The notes: generated by a model not told the origin, from the letters alone. A stretch of DNA of 64,000 nucleotides from Clostridia bacterium (GCA_900768535.1 CAAGDE010000026.1:62001-126000), one strand, 5' to 3'; shown: positions 33,361 through 42,903, numbered from the stretch's first letter. Program-made: numbers and translations.

Positions 33361-33959
33361 CCGATCACCTCCCGGATTCTGCGGCAGTTCTCGCGGATAT
33401 CGCCCTTCATCATGAAGCTTCCGCCGACCGCCACAATGCGGTCAAATGCCAGATAGTCCGCAAGGTTGCCGAGATCCACACCGCCGGTCGGAAGAAACCG
33501 GACCTGCGGGAATGCCGCCGACAGCGCTTTGATACTTGCCAGTCCCCCATAGACGTTCGCCGGGAAGAATTTGACGGTGGTGATTCCCAGTTCCAGCGCC
33601 GCCATGATCTCGGTAGGCGTTGCACAGCCGGGGCAGTACGGGATATCCGCCGCACGGCAGACCGCCGCAACCGAAGCGGAAAGTCCCGGAGAGACAACGA
33701 ATTCCGCCCCCGCCGCAATTGCCGCCTTAGCCTGCGCTTCATTGATGACGGTTCCCGCACCGATGTGCATTTCGGGGAACCGCTCCGAACCGATACGGAT
33801 GGCTTCTGCCGCGCAGTCGGTGCGGAAGGTGATTTCCGCCGCCGGAATGCCGCCGTCCCGGAGCGCCTCCAGGGTCGGAACCGTTTCGGACAGGTCATGA
33901 ATGACCACCACCGGCAGAACCCTGATCCTGTCTGTCAGATTTCCTTTTTTCATTTCCAT
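33357..33959 (-). CDS. kdgA: KDPG/KHG aldolase
   Basis: Splits 2-keto-3-deoxy-6-phosphogluconate to pyruvate and glyceraldehyde 3-phosphate. The 200-residue TIM barrel has the catalytic Glu42 (AEITFRT) and the Schiff-base Lys130 in VKFFPA. GAGTV and PTGGV mark the phosphate-binding strands. It precedes kdgK with a 4-nt overlap. No uronate isomerase or transporter genes are in view. Confidence 0.93.
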   Translation of the reverse strand: MEMKKGNLTDRIRVLPVVVIHDLSETVPTLEALRDGGIPAAEITFRTDCAAEAIRIGSERFPEMHIGAGTVINEAQAKAAIAAGAEFVVSPGLSASVAAVCRAADIPYCPGCATPTEIMAALELGITTVKFFPANVYGGLASIKALSAAFPQVRFLPTGGVDLGNLADYLAFDRIVAVGGSFMMKGDIRENCRRIREVIG

Positions 33960-33978
33960 GATGTATCCCCTTCTTCAG

Positions 33979-34004
33979 AAAACGCCTGCGTAAACAGGCG
34001 TTTT
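33979..34004 (-). terminator. Terminator between prs and kdgA
   Basis: AAAACGCCTG (33979-33988) pairs with CAGGCGTTTT (33995-34004), six-nt loop, U-rich on both sides. It sits 8 bp after the prs stop and would limit readthrough into kdgA. Confidence 0.85.
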
Positions 34005-34012
34005 CGTATATT

Positions 34013-35164
34013 TCAGTTCTGCTCCTCGAATTCGATCTTCATCTGCGATGCCTGTGCATTGCGGTGCTTTTCCATCAGCGTATTGATGCGCTTGACCGGG
34101 TTCAGGAGTGCGCTGATCGTTTCGTCGTTGTTCAGCGTGTCAATCAGGTATGCCACATATTTGCACATATTGACCTCAACGTACCAGGGCTTGGAGGCAA
34201 GCTCCGGACGCCGGTAGGTCAGGTTGGTGGTAAAGACCTTGTCAAAGACCTTCTCGCCGTATGCCTGATCGAATTTGTCACAGCCGTCCGTGAACAGACC
34301 GAAGGTTGCAAAGCAGAACACGCGGCTCGCGCCCTTTTCCTTGAGCTGACGGCAGACATCAATCATTGATTCGCCGGAGGAGATCATATCGTCCACCACG
34401 ATCGCATCCTTGCCGTGCAGATCCTGTCCGAGGTATTCGTGCGCCTCAATCGGATTTCTGCCGTTGACAACGATGGAATAGTTACGGCGCTTGTAGAACA
34501 TTCCGATGTCCAGTCCCAGCACCGAGGAATAGTACATACACCGCGACATCGCGCCCTCATCGGGAGAGATGATTGCCATGTGATCCTTGTCAATCTGCAC
34601 GTCCGGGATGGCGCGCACCAGTGCCTTGATCATCTGATAGGTCGGCTGGACGTTGTCAAAGCCGGAGAGCGGAATGGCATTGCAGATGCGCTGATCGTGT
34701 GCGTCAAAGGTCAGGATGTTCGATACGCCCATATGAACCAGCTCCTGCAGCATCAGCGCGCAGTCCAGCGACTCCCGCCCGCTGCGCTTGTGCTGTCTGC
34801 CTTCATACAACATCGGCATGATGACCGTAATGCGTCTTGCCTTGCCTTCAATTGCCGCGATGATGCGCTTCAGGTCGGCGTAGTGCTCGTCCGGTCCCAT
34901 CGGAACGGTCATGCCGTACATTTTGTAGGTCACGCCGTAGTTGAAGGTATCACAGATGATGTAGATATCCTTTCCGCGCATGGATTCGTGCAGAACCGCC
35001 TTGCCCTCGCCGGAACCGAACCGCAGACAGTCGGCGGCGATGACATAGGTCCCGTCTCCTCCGTGCCTGCGCCAGTCCTTCAGATAGTAGTCCACCTGCG
35101 ATGTGAATTTCTCACAGCCCTTCATGCCGATCACGCCAAGCTCTCCGCAACGATTGTCCTTCAT
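34013..35164 (-). CDS. prs: Ribose-phosphate pyrophosphokinase
   Basis: Makes PRPP from ribose 5-phosphate and ATP for nucleotide, His and Trp synthesis. The 383 residues are longer than the usual 315, the longer form seen in Clostridia. The PRPP-binding loop is VVDDMISSGESM. The ATG at 35164 follows GGAGG (5-nt spacing); the open frame continues to 35350, but that part overlaps rhaB. The 143-bp gap to rhaB holds a 7-bp hairpin (35287-35293 with 35298-35304), with no consensus promoter seen. Confidence 0.93.
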   Translation of the reverse strand: MKDNRCGELGVIGMKGCEKFTSQVDYYLKDWRRHGGDGTYVIAADCLRFGSGEGKAVLHESMRGKDIYIICDTFNYGVTYKMYGMTVPMGPDEHYADLKRIIAAIEGKARRITVIMPMLYEGRQHKRSGRESLDCALMLQELVHMGVSNILTFDAHDQRICNAIPLSGFDNVQPTYQMIKALVRAIPDVQIDKDHMAIISPDEGAMSRCMYYSSVLGLDIGMFYKRRNYSIVVNGRNPIEAHEYLGQDLHGKDAIVVDDMISSGESMIDVCRQLKEKGASRVFCFATFGLFTDGCDKFDQAYGEKVFDKVFTTNLTYRRPELASKPWYVEVNMCKYVAYLIDTLNNDETISALLNPVKRINTLMEKHRNAQASQMKIEFEEQN

Positions 35165-35307
35165 AAATGCCTCCAAAATATGTTTTTTCTCACGGCTCCG
35201 TCGGACGGGCGGCGCCGCTTTTATGCCCCTGAATTCCGCGCACGGAGAATCCGTACACGGCTCCGGCAGGTCTGTATTCGCCGGAAAGAAGAATTGCTTC
35301 TTCTGAA

Positions 35308-36783
35308 TTACCGATAGAGTGTACGGATTCTGCCGTATGCTTCGTCCCACATATTCCGGTCAGCGGTCGGAAGATACTGCTTCGTCTCAAAGGATGCCGC
35401 CACGACCCGGCGCGCCTGGCCGAGATCCGAGACCTCGCCCGCCGCCATCAGCTGCATCATCAGGTTTCCGATTGCGGTTGCCTCCTCGGGTCCGGCACAC
35501 ACCGGAATTCCGCACGCATCCGCAGTCAGCTGCGACAGGAACCGATCCTTGGTTCCGCCGCCCACAACATGAATCACCCTTGCACGTCTGCCCATCAGCT
35601 CCATAACCCGCTCGGCAACCGAACGGTATTTGAGCGCCAGGCTCTCATAAATGCACCGGACGACCTCACCCACGCTTTCCGGAACCGGCTGCGCGGTGCG
35701 CTTGCAGTATGCGCGGATCTTCTCCGGCATATCTCCGGGCGTTGCAAAATCGGAATCGTCCACATCAATCAGGCTCCGGAACGGAGTGCTTTCCTTTGCC
35801 CAGGCTTCCATCTGCGCAAAGCTGTAGTCCTTGCCCTCGCGCCGCCACTGTCTGCGCGACTCCTGAATGATCCAGAGCCCCATGATGTTCTTGAGGAACC
35901 GCACGGTCCCGCAGGCGCCGCCCTCGTTGGTAAAGTTCGCCGCCCGGCTTTCCGCATTGATGAGCGGGTCGGACAGCTCGGTGCCCATGAGCGACCAGGT
36001 GCCGCTGCTGATATAAAGGAAGTCCTTTTCCTCCGAGGGCACCGCAATGACCGCGCTGGCGGTATCATGCGAGGCAACGGTCAGCACGTGCGCGTCGGTT
36101 TTCCCGGTCTCCCCCTGCACCTGCGGCAGGAGCGTGCCCAGGTCGGTTCCGGGCGCCGTGACATCACCGAACAGCCGGCGCGGAATGCCGAGACGGTCGA
36201 GAAGTTCCCATGCATAATCCCGCTTCTTCGCATCCAGCAGTGCGCCGGTGGAAAGAATGGTGTATTCGTTCGCCATCCGCCCGGTCAGGAAGTAGTTGAG
36301 CAGATCGGGAATGTTCAGCATCCGCTCCACCTGTGCCAGCTTTTCGGGGGCTTCCTCCCGCTCCACTGCCAGCTGGTAAACGGTGTTGAAGTTGAGCGTC
36401 TGAATGCCGGCAACCCGGTACAGCTCCTCTGCCGGAACCGTGCGGCTGACCAGCTCCTGCGCCCCCTCGGTCCTTGTATCCCGATAGTGAACGGGATTGG
36501 AGAGCAGTCTTCCCGCCCGGTCCAGCAAGCCGTAGTCGACGCCCCATGTATCAATACCGATCGACGAGACTGCGTCCCCGTCCAGAACCGTTTTCTGAAC
36601 GGATAGCTTGATCTCATGAAAAATTCTCAGAATATCCCAGTAGAGTCTGCCGCAAAGGTTGACCGGGTCGTTGGAAAACCGGTGGTTTTCCCGCAGGGTG
36701 AGCCGCTCTCCGTCGAATGCGCCGACGATGCCTCTCCCGCTGGAAGCACCGAGATCAATTGCAAGCATTTTGCGTTCTGCCAT
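35308..36783 (-). CDS. rhaB: Rhamnulokinase
   Basis: FGGY-family sugar kinase that phosphorylates L-rhamnulose. The 491 residues carry the ATPase fold's LAIDLGASSGRG phosphate loop, GIDTWGVDYGLLD with the catalytic Asp, and the adenosine segment VVGGGTKDRFL. The substrate call rests on the RhaB-like NTVYQLAVER and HDTASAVIAVP segments. No rhaA, rhaD or transporter is adjacent, so it is an isolated member of the pathway. The start at 36783 has GGAGG. A hairpin, CGGACGG/CCGTCCG (36801-36807 with 36811-36817), lies at the very start of the transcript. Confidence 0.88.
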   Translation of the reverse strand: MAERKMLAIDLGASSGRGIVGAFDGERLTLRENHRFSNDPVNLCGRLYWDILRIFHEIKLSVQKTVLDGDAVSSIGIDTWGVDYGLLDRAGRLLSNPVHYRDTRTEGAQELVSRTVPAEELYRVAGIQTLNFNTVYQLAVEREEAPEKLAQVERMLNIPDLLNYFLTGRMANEYTILSTGALLDAKKRDYAWELLDRLGIPRRLFGDVTAPGTDLGTLLPQVQGETGKTDAHVLTVASHDTASAVIAVPSEEKDFLYISSGTWSLMGTELSDPLINAESRAANFTNEGGACGTVRFLKNIMGLWIIQESRRQWRREGKDYSFAQMEAWAKESTPFRSLIDVDDSDFATPGDMPEKIRAYCKRTAQPVPESVGEVVRCIYESLALKYRSVAERVMELMGRRARVIHVVGGGTKDRFLSQLTADACGIPVCAGPEEATAIGNLMMQLMAAGEVSDLGQARRVVAASFETKQYLPTADRNMWDEAYGRIRTLYR

Positions 36784-36827
36784 AAGCTTTGTTCCTCCGC
36801 CGGACGGATACCGTCCGTCCTGTCTTT

Positions 36828-36856
36828 ATTATACCATTCCGGGAAAATGATGTCAA
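36828..36856 (-). promoter_or_regulatory. Consensus promoter of rhaB
   Basis: Minus-strand TTGACA (36851-36856), 17 bp, TATAAT (36828-36833) with TGG before the -10. The -35 overlaps the last codons of the upstream wHTH gene. Confidence 0.85.
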
Positions 36857-37485
36857 GTGGTTTTTGCTTTTTTTGCATCCGGAATCAGACAATATCCGAC
36901 ACCCCGGACACACTCCAGCGATGCCCCGGCGCACACCCCCCTCAGTTTCTTTCGGACCGAGGAAAGATAGACCTCCAGCTTTCCCTTTGCCGGAGCCTCC
37001 ATCTGCGCCGCCAGTTCAGCCCGCGGGACCGGTTTGCCGTCCGCCCGCAGAAGCAGTTCGGTCAGCCGGCGCTCGGTCGGCGTCAGCGAGACAGTCCGTC
37101 CCCCGCACGCCAGCCCCGCCCCGCTTAGGCACAGTCCCGGCGCGTTTCCGCTCTCCTGGATCCGCTCCTGCGGTACGGTGCCAAGCCCCGACAGCACCTC
37201 CCGCCGGAGCAGACTCATGCGGAAGGGACGGCGCAGGATCATGGCACACCGCCTGGCATCCTCGTCTGCCGAGACCGCCGGAAGCCGGCTGAAGCCGATC
37301 AGGTAGCCGTAGCTTCCCTCCGGAGGAACGGATGCGCTGTCGAGATCCACAATGGTGACATCCGCGCTCCCCGGCGCTTCCTGACCGGATGCCAGTCCGG
37401 CGGTCAGATGCCAGCCCTCAAACTCCAGCTGCAGCATCCTGCCGAACACCGTGTCCCCCGTCAGGATCAAAACCTGATACCGCAT
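36853..37485 (-). CDS. Degenerate OmpR-type response regulator (winged helix)
   Basis: A 210-residue protein. The C-terminal winged helix (about 120-205: SLTPTERRLTELLLRADGKPVPRAEL, then LEVYLSSVRKKLRG and VRGVGYCLI) is of the OmpR/PhoB type. The N-terminal receiver is degenerate: the acidic pair is absent (ILTGDT), only VDLD (47-49) could offer an acceptor, and the conserved Lys-Pro is RRPF. No histidine kinase is nearby. It starts 2 nt after leuS and so is translated with it. Phosphorylation-independent control is likely. Confidence 0.85.
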   Translation of the reverse strand: MRYQVLILTGDTVFGRMLQLEFEGWHLTAGLASGQEAPGSADVTIVDLDSASVPPEGSYGYLIGFSRLPAVSADEDARRCAMILRRPFRMSLLRREVLSGLGTVPQERIQESGNAPGLCLSGAGLACGGRTVSLTPTERRLTELLLRADGKPVPRAELAAQMEAPAKGKLEVYLSSVRKKLRGVCAGASLECVRGVGYCLIPDAKKAKTT

Positions 37486-37487
37486 CG

Positions 37488-39890
37488 TTATTTCACGACG
37501 AGATTGACGATCTTATTCGGAACCGAGATCTCCTTGACCACGGTTTTCCCCTCCAGCTGTGCAGCCACACGGGAATCTGCCTTCGCCAGGGCGATCGCCT
37601 CCTCCTTCGGACAGTTCAGCGGCAGCTCTACCGTTGCGCGAACCTTGCCGTTGATCTGTACCGCGACCTCCACGGTGCTGTCCACCGTTTTGGCATCGTC
37701 CCATTCCGGCCACGGTGCCAGCGAGCAGAAGCCCTTGCCGCCGATGCTCTCCCACATTTCCTCCGCCAGGTGCGGCGCAAACGGGCAGATCAGGCGGATG
37801 AGCACGGACAATTCGTCCGGTGTCAGGCTTCCGACCTCATAGATCTCATTGAGCAGGGACATCATCGCCGCGATTGCGGTATTGAACTTCAGTTCTTCGA
37901 TATCCCCGGAGACCTTTTTGACGGTCTTATGGAAGGAGGACTCCAGCTTTGCATTGCCGCCGTCCGGACGCACGAGGTCGGTCAGGTCGGCAATCCGCTC
38001 CAGAAAGCGCTTGCAGCCCTTCATCGAGCTTTCGTTCCACGGTGCGGCGCTGGCATAGTCGCCCATGAACAGAACATACGTCCGCAGAACGTCCGCGCCG
38101 TACTCGTCCACCACATCGTTCGGGTCCACCACGTTCCCCTTCGATTTCGACATTTTTTCGCCGTCCGGCCCCAGAATCAGCCCCTGCGCGGTGCGCTTTG
38201 CATAGGGCTCGTCGCACGGAACCGCGCCGATATCATACAGGAATTTGTGCCAGAAGCGGGAATAGATCATATGCCGCGTGACGTGCTCCATGCCGCCGTT
38301 GTACCAGTCCACCGGGAGCCAGTATTTCAGCTTTTCGGGATCCGCCAGCGCCTGTTCGTTGTGCGGGTCGATATACCGCAGATAATACCAAGAGGAGCCT
38401 GCCCACTGCGGCATGGTGTCGGTCTCGCGCCGGGCATCGCCGCCGCACTTCGGGCATTTGCAGTTGACAAAGGACGGAATTTTTGCCAGCGGGCTTTCCC
38501 CGCCCTCGCCCGGCTCGAAGTTTTCGATCTTCGGCAGCTTCAGCGGCAGCTCGGAATACGGCACCGGAACCATCCCGCACGCGGGGCAATGGACAATCGG
38601 AATCGGCTCGCCCCAGTAGCGCTGCCGGTTGAATGCCCAGTCCTTCATTTTATACTGTACGCCCGCCTCACCGAGCCCGTGCTCGGTCAGGTATTCCAGC
38701 ATCCGGGCGATGGAATCCTTCTTATTGGTGTAACCGTTGAGGAAATCCGAGTTGACCATCTCCCCGTCGCCGGCATAGGCGGCTTTGGAAACGTCTCCCC
38801 CGCGGATGACCTCCACAATGTCGATTCCGAACTTCTTTGCAAACGACCAGTCGCGCTCGTCATGCGCCGGAACCGCCATAATCGCGCCCGTTCCGTATCC
38901 CATCATCACATAGTCCGAGATATAAATCGGAATCTCTCTGCCGGACACCGGGTTGACGGCGGTCAGTCCCTCAATGCGCACGCCGGTCTTATCCTTGACC
39001 AGCTGGGTCCGCTCGAATTCGGTCTTTTTCGCGCACGCATCCTTATATGCATCCAGCGCGGCGATATTGGCAATGCGGTCGCGGTATTTTTCGATGACGG
39101 GATGCTCCGGAGCAATGACCATGAAGGTCACGCCGAACAGCGTGTCGGGACGCGTGGTGTAAATGCGGAGCCGGTCATCCGTGCCGGCGAGCGGAAAGTT
39201 CACATAGGCGCCGGTGGACTTGCCGATCCAGTTGATCTGCTGCTGCCTGATGTTCGGCAGATAATCGACCTCATCCAAGCCCCGGAGCAGTCTGTCCGCG
39301 TACTGCGTGATGCGCAGATACCACACGGTTTTGGACTTCTGCACGATGTCGCTGTGGCAGATGTCGCACTTGCCTCCCTGGGAATCCTCGTTCGAGAGCA
39401 CCACCTTGCAGGACGGGCAGTAGTTGACCAGCGCCGTGTCCCGGAACACCAGTCCGTTTTCGAACATCTTCAAAAAGATCCACTGCGTCCAGCGATAGTA
39501 ATCCTCCTCCGTGGTGTCGATCACACGGTCCCAGTCAAAGGAAAAGCCGACCCGCTTGAGCTGAGAGGTGAATTTTGTGATGTTTTTGTCGGTCACCTGA
39601 CGCGGGTGAATCCCGGTCTTGATGGCATAGTTCTCGGTCGGCAGACCGTATGCGTCAAAGCCGATCGGAAACAGGACGTTGTAGCCCTGCATTCTCCGCT
39701 TGCGGGAGACGACCTCCAGCCCGGAGTACGCTTTGATATGTCCCACGTGCATTCCCGCGCCGGAGGGGTACGGAAATTCGACCAATGTGTAATATTTCGG
39801 CTTTTTGCTGTTGTCCTCGGCATGAAAGATATCGGCTTCCTCCCATTTCTTCTGCCACTTCGGTTCAATCTCTTTGAATTGATATTTCAT
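37488..39890 (-). CDS. leuS: Leucyl-tRNA synthetase
   Basis: Class I synthetase charging tRNA-Leu. The 800 residues show HVGH (48-51, the HIGH motif), the CP1 editing domain in the middle (TTRPDTLFGVTF), a zinc knuckle (CPSCKVVL with CDICHSD), the KMSKS loop (579-583) and the anticodon-binding C-terminal domain. The ATG overlaps rsfS by 4 nt, an arrangement seen across Firmicutes. Confidence 0.97.
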   Translation of the reverse strand: MKYQFKEIEPKWQKKWEEADIFHAEDNSKKPKYYTLVEFPYPSGAGMHVGHIKAYSGLEVVSRKRRMQGYNVLFPIGFDAYGLPTENYAIKTGIHPRQVTDKNITKFTSQLKRVGFSFDWDRVIDTTEEDYYRWTQWIFLKMFENGLVFRDTALVNYCPSCKVVLSNEDSQGGKCDICHSDIVQKSKTVWYLRITQYADRLLRGLDEVDYLPNIRQQQINWIGKSTGAYVNFPLAGTDDRLRIYTTRPDTLFGVTFMVIAPEHPVIEKYRDRIANIAALDAYKDACAKKTEFERTQLVKDKTGVRIEGLTAVNPVSGREIPIYISDYVMMGYGTGAIMAVPAHDERDWSFAKKFGIDIVEVIRGGDVSKAAYAGDGEMVNSDFLNGYTNKKDSIARMLEYLTEHGLGEAGVQYKMKDWAFNRQRYWGEPIPIVHCPACGMVPVPYSELPLKLPKIENFEPGEGGESPLAKIPSFVNCKCPKCGGDARRETDTMPQWAGSSWYYLRYIDPHNEQALADPEKLKYWLPVDWYNGGMEHVTRHMIYSRFWHKFLYDIGAVPCDEPYAKRTAQGLILGPDGEKMSKSKGNVVDPNDVVDEYGADVLRTYVLFMGDYASAAPWNESSMKGCKRFLERIADLTDLVRPDGGNAKLESSFHKTVKKVSGDIEELKFNTAIAAMMSLLNEIYEVGSLTPDELSVLIRLICPFAPHLAEEMWESIGGKGFCSLAPWPEWDDAKTVDSTVEVAVQINGKVRATVELPLNCPKEEAIALAKADSRVAAQLEGKTVVKEISVPNKIVNLVVK

Positions 39891-40312
39891 TGCTCCTCTT
39901 TCGCCTCTCCTTCCGCTTTCTCATCGATGCCGACATAACGGATCTCCTCCGCGTCACCGTACAGCTTTTCCAGCTTGTAAAACTCGCGCGACTCCCGGCT
40001 GAAGATGTGCAGAATCACGGTTCCGTAGTCCACCACAACCCAGTTGTTGTTATCCCTGCCCTCAAAATGCAGCGGATTCACGCCGCGCAGTCCCAGCCTG
40101 TACTCGACCTCTCCGCCCAGTGCCTTGATCTGCGTGTTGGACGTACCCGTGCAGATGACGAAACAGTCGGTCAGCACCGTCTGCTCCCGGACGTGCAGGA
40201 CGCGGATGTCCTTTGCTTTCTTTGCGTCCAGGACATCAAAAATCGCGTGTGCCAGTTCCTCCGGGGTTGCTCCCGCCAATGAGGGAAGCTCTTCGGTCTT
40301 CATTTCTTCCAT
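39887..40312 (-). CDS. rsfS: Ribosomal silencing factor RsfS
   Basis: Binds L14 and blocks subunit joining during starvation. The 141 residues contain the RsfS/DUF143 fold: VLTDCFVICTGTSNTQIKAL and VVVDYGTVILHIFSRESREFY. The ATG at 40312 follows AAAGGAG; the longer frame to 40420 overlaps the LCP gene. It overlaps leuS by 4 nt. Confidence 0.95.
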   Translation of the reverse strand: MEEMKTEELPSLAGATPEELAHAIFDVLDAKKAKDIRVLHVREQTVLTDCFVICTGTSNTQIKALGGEVEYRLGLRGVNPLHFEGRDNNNWVVVDYGTVILHIFSRESREFYKLEKLYGDAEEIRYVGIDEKAEGEAKEEQ

Positions 40313-40325
40313 ATCTGTGTCTCCT

Positions 40326-41291
40326 TTACGGCACACCCGGTGCCGTGTAAATTCTGTGAAATTCCGGGTTGGCGGTTCTGTCGAAGAGCCGCTCCGGGTC
40401 AAACGCAACCGGTTCCTCACCGGACCATCGGGACAGTGCCCCGGTCATATCCGCCCGGCGGAGGATATAATACCATGCGCCGCTGACCCCCTTTGCCGCC
40501 TCGCCCGGTGCCGTTTCTGCCGAGAAGGACGGGTGCTCCGCCCGCCGGAGCGCAAACGCCAGGCGAACGGCATCTCCCAGAGGCAGATCGGTCCTCACGT
40601 CCGGCAGAATCCGCATACACAGCCGGATCAGCGCATCGGGCGGGAGCGTGCGGCAGGTGCGGAAAAATGCTTCGAGAAAGAGCTTCTGCGCATCCAGCCG
40701 ACCGAGATCGGCATCGGCATAGCCTGCCCGGAACCGGACAAACTGCTCCGCCATCTCCCCCGTCAGCCGCGTCACTCCGGCGGGAAGGTTGATCTCCAAC
40801 CCCTGCACCGGGTCGCTGTAGGTCATAGGTGACGGGATATCAAGCTCCACGCCGCCCACGGCATCCACCGCGCGCCGGACGCAATCGAGATCATACACCG
40901 CCACGTGATCAATACGTACCCCCAGCGCCGTTTCCAGCCATTCCGCAGCACCGTCCGCTCCAAGCGTGTTGTACAGTCCGTTGAGCTTTTTGTAGTCCCG
41001 CTCGGTGTATGCCGCGTAGGTGTCGCGCGGGAGCTGAAGAATCCGGACGTCCCCGCTCTCCGGCGTGACGCTGACAAGCAGGATGCTGTCGGTCAGCCGT
41101 GCGGCACGGTCGCAGCCCAGCAGGAGCAGATGCAGCGGTGCTTCTTGGGAATCCGCCGCAATTGCGGAATCCTCTGTCCCGCCTGCGGGGGGTTCTTTCC
41201 CTCCCCGTGCGTCCGCCCGCGCGGCAAAAAACAGAAGGACACCCACCGCCAGCAAAACGGCAATACAGACGGTCAGCCTGATTTTCGACAT
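40326..41291 (-). CDS. LCP (LytR-CpsA-Psr) family protein
   Basis: Membrane-anchored transferase that attaches anionic polymers to peptidoglycan. The 321 residues start with a single membrane segment (about 5-24), then the extracellular LCP domain: LLLLGCDRAARLTDSILLV, the arginine-containing LPRDTYAAY and LNGLYNTLG, and FVRFRAGYADADLGRLDAQ with the phosphate-binding arginines. Located in the yqeK-rsfS interval, as in other Clostridia and B. subtilis relatives. Which polymer it attaches is unknown. Confidence 0.9.
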   Translation of the reverse strand: MSKIRLTVCIAVLLAVGVLLFFAARADARGGKEPPAGGTEDSAIAADSQEAPLHLLLLGCDRAARLTDSILLVSVTPESGDVRILQLPRDTYAAYTERDYKKLNGLYNTLGADGAAEWLETALGVRIDHVAVYDLDCVRRAVDAVGGVELDIPSPMTYSDPVQGLEINLPAGVTRLTGEMAEQFVRFRAGYADADLGRLDAQKLFLEAFFRTCRTLPPDALIRLCMRILPDVRTDLPLGDAVRLAFALRRAEHPSFSAETAPGEAAKGVSGAWYYILRRADMTGALSRWSGEEPVAFDPERLFDRTANPEFHRIYTAPGVP

Positions 41292-41339
41292 GGCGCTACC
41301 TCACCTTTCCCTATGATGTAGCGAACCGTCAATCAAACG

Positions 41340-41978
41340 TTATGTTTTCCCTGCCGCCTCGCGGAGCAGCTCGTTTCTCGCTTCAACCGTATCCGCGGCA
41401 ACCGGAGTTCCCTCCTCCAGCAGGTCACGGATCGTCATATCGTAGGAAAGCAGAAGCGTCTCGCGCAGAAGGGTGTTCCGCTCCTGTGGCGTCAGCTTCT
41501 CCGGCTCCGCGCCCCAGAAATAGCGCCGCAGCAGGACGCAGTTTCGGAACGTGCGGGACGCATCGATATAATCCGCCAGGTAGAGCAGTTTTTCGGTCAG
41601 CGTCATGCCGGCGTGCCCCGTGGTATGCCAACGCACGGCGGAAACGACGAGCGGATCGGCAAAGGCGGGATAGTCCACCGGGATCTGTGCCGCCGCCGTC
41701 CGTGCGTGCAGGGTCTTCGGCGCCAGCAGATCGCCGTCATCCACCGGAATGCCGTATGCGTTGCACAGGAGAACCTGCTCCTGCACGGGAAGCTCCTTGG
41801 TGATGTCATGCAAAAGCGCCGCCGCGCGCAGCTGCATCGTCCGCTCCGGACAGTACAGTCCGCTCAGCCGTGCAACCATGTCCTCGACTGCCGCGGTATG
41901 CCGGAACCGCTTGGGCGACAGAATTCCGAACACCGTTTCGCGCAGTCCCGACAGCGCGTCTTCCGTAATCACAGTCAT
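41340..41978 (-). CDS. yqeK: HD-domain hydrolase YqeK
   Basis: HD phosphohydrolase of the YqeK family, shown elsewhere to hydrolyse symmetrical Ap4A. The 212 residues have His27 in RFRHTAAVEDMV and the HD pair at 57-58 (LLHDITKELP), with a further His in VRWHTTGH. The start follows AGGTGAG. It lies between nadD and the LCP gene, the normal order. Confidence 0.92.
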   Translation of the reverse strand: MTVITEDALSGLRETVFGILSPKRFRHTAAVEDMVARLSGLYCPERTMQLRAAALLHDITKELPVQEQVLLCNAYGIPVDDGDLLAPKTLHARTAAAQIPVDYPAFADPLVVSAVRWHTTGHAGMTLTEKLLYLADYIDASRTFRNCVLLRRYFWGAEPEKLTPQERNTLLRETLLLSYDMTIRDLLEEGTPVAADTVEARNELLREAAGKT

Positions 41979-41999
41979 TATGTCTCACCTGCCTGAATC

Positions 42000-42602
42000 T
42001 CAAACATACAAATGTTTGTCATGAATGTATTGTTCCACCGCAGGAGGAATCAGCTCCCTGACCGATGCGCCGGCGTGCAGCCTTTTCCGGATGTCGGAGG
42101 AGGAAATCTCCAGCGGTTCGGTGACAATGCGCCGCACCACCTTGCCGTATACCGCCTGATACGCGGCGATTTTTTTGATCAGCAGACCGTCCAGCGCCGG
42201 ATCCGCCTCGCGCCGGATATAGACCGGGTAGCAGAGCCGGAAGATTTCGGCAGGCTCCCGCCATTCGTCCAGCGTCAGCACCATGTCGGTTCCGCAAAGC
42301 AGAAACAGACGGCGGTCATCGCCGGACAGCTCGCGCAATGTGTCCACCGTATAGCTTTTTCCGCCGCGCCGGATCTCCATATCGCTGACGTACACGCCCT
42401 CCATACCGGCAAACGCACGGCGGCACATTTCCAGCCGGTCAGCGGCGGAAACCGGCTCCGCCATCTGCTTGTGCGGCGGAATGGCAGCGGGAATGACATA
42501 CAGGATGTCCAGCCACATCTGCTCCATGAACGCACGTGCCGCCGCAAGATGTCCGTTGTGCGGCGGAGAAAAGGTGCCGCCGTAGATACCGATGCGGGTC
42601 AT
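42000..42602 (-). CDS. nadD: Nicotinate-nucleotide adenylyltransferase
   Basis: Adenylates NaMN in NAD synthesis. The 200 residues start with the nucleotidyltransferase motif GGTFSPPHNGH (8-18) and end with ISSSDIRKRL near 166-175. The start overlaps yhbY by 4 nt. The yhbY-nadD-yqeK-rsfS cluster is highly conserved in Firmicutes. Confidence 0.96.
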   Translation of the reverse strand: MTRIGIYGGTFSPPHNGHLAAARAFMEQMWLDILYVIPAAIPPHKQMAEPVSAADRLEMCRRAFAGMEGVYVSDMEIRRGGKSYTVDTLRELSGDDRRLFLLCGTDMVLTLDEWREPAEIFRLCYPVYIRREADPALDGLLIKKIAAYQAVYGKVVRRIVTEPLEISSSDIRKRLHAGASVRELIPPAVEQYIHDKHLYV

Positions 42603-42892
42603 TTCGGCAGCTCGATCGCCGGCTTTTTCTTTGCCCGGCGGTAGAGCACAACCTTTTTGCCCGTCACCGCCACCACCTCAGCGGCCAGCGCCTCTGCCAG
42701 TGCTTGGGCAATGTCTCTGGGTGTCTCGCCGCTGTTCTCCAGCACGCTGAACTTGATCAGCTCGCGGGCTTCCAGTGCATCGGAAAAGGTTTTTATCAGA
42801 TTTTCGGACAGTCCGCCCTTGCCGACCTGCATGATGGCAGGAATGTCGTTGGCAAGTCCGCGCAGATATGCCCGCTGTTTGGATGTGATCAT
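42599..42892 (-). CDS. yhbY: Ribosome-associated RNA-binding protein YhbY
   Basis: 97-residue CRM-domain protein associated with pre-50S subunits. The core QVGKGGLSENLIKTFSDALEARELIKFSVL holds the GxxG RNA-binding loop. Ribosome site AGAGGAA. Gap of 11 nt from the upstream membrane protein, 4-nt overlap with nadD. Confidence 0.94.
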   Translation of the reverse strand: MITSKQRAYLRGLANDIPAIMQVGKGGLSENLIKTFSDALEARELIKFSVLENSGETPRDIAQALAEALAAEVVAVTGKKVVLYRRAKKKPAIELPK

Positions 42893-42903
42893 ATGGGTTC
42901 CTC

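Noticed and set aside
37389..39938. Plus-strand open frame of 849 codons opposite leuS
   Set aside because: Antisense shadow; leuS shows the complete class I synthetase motifs.
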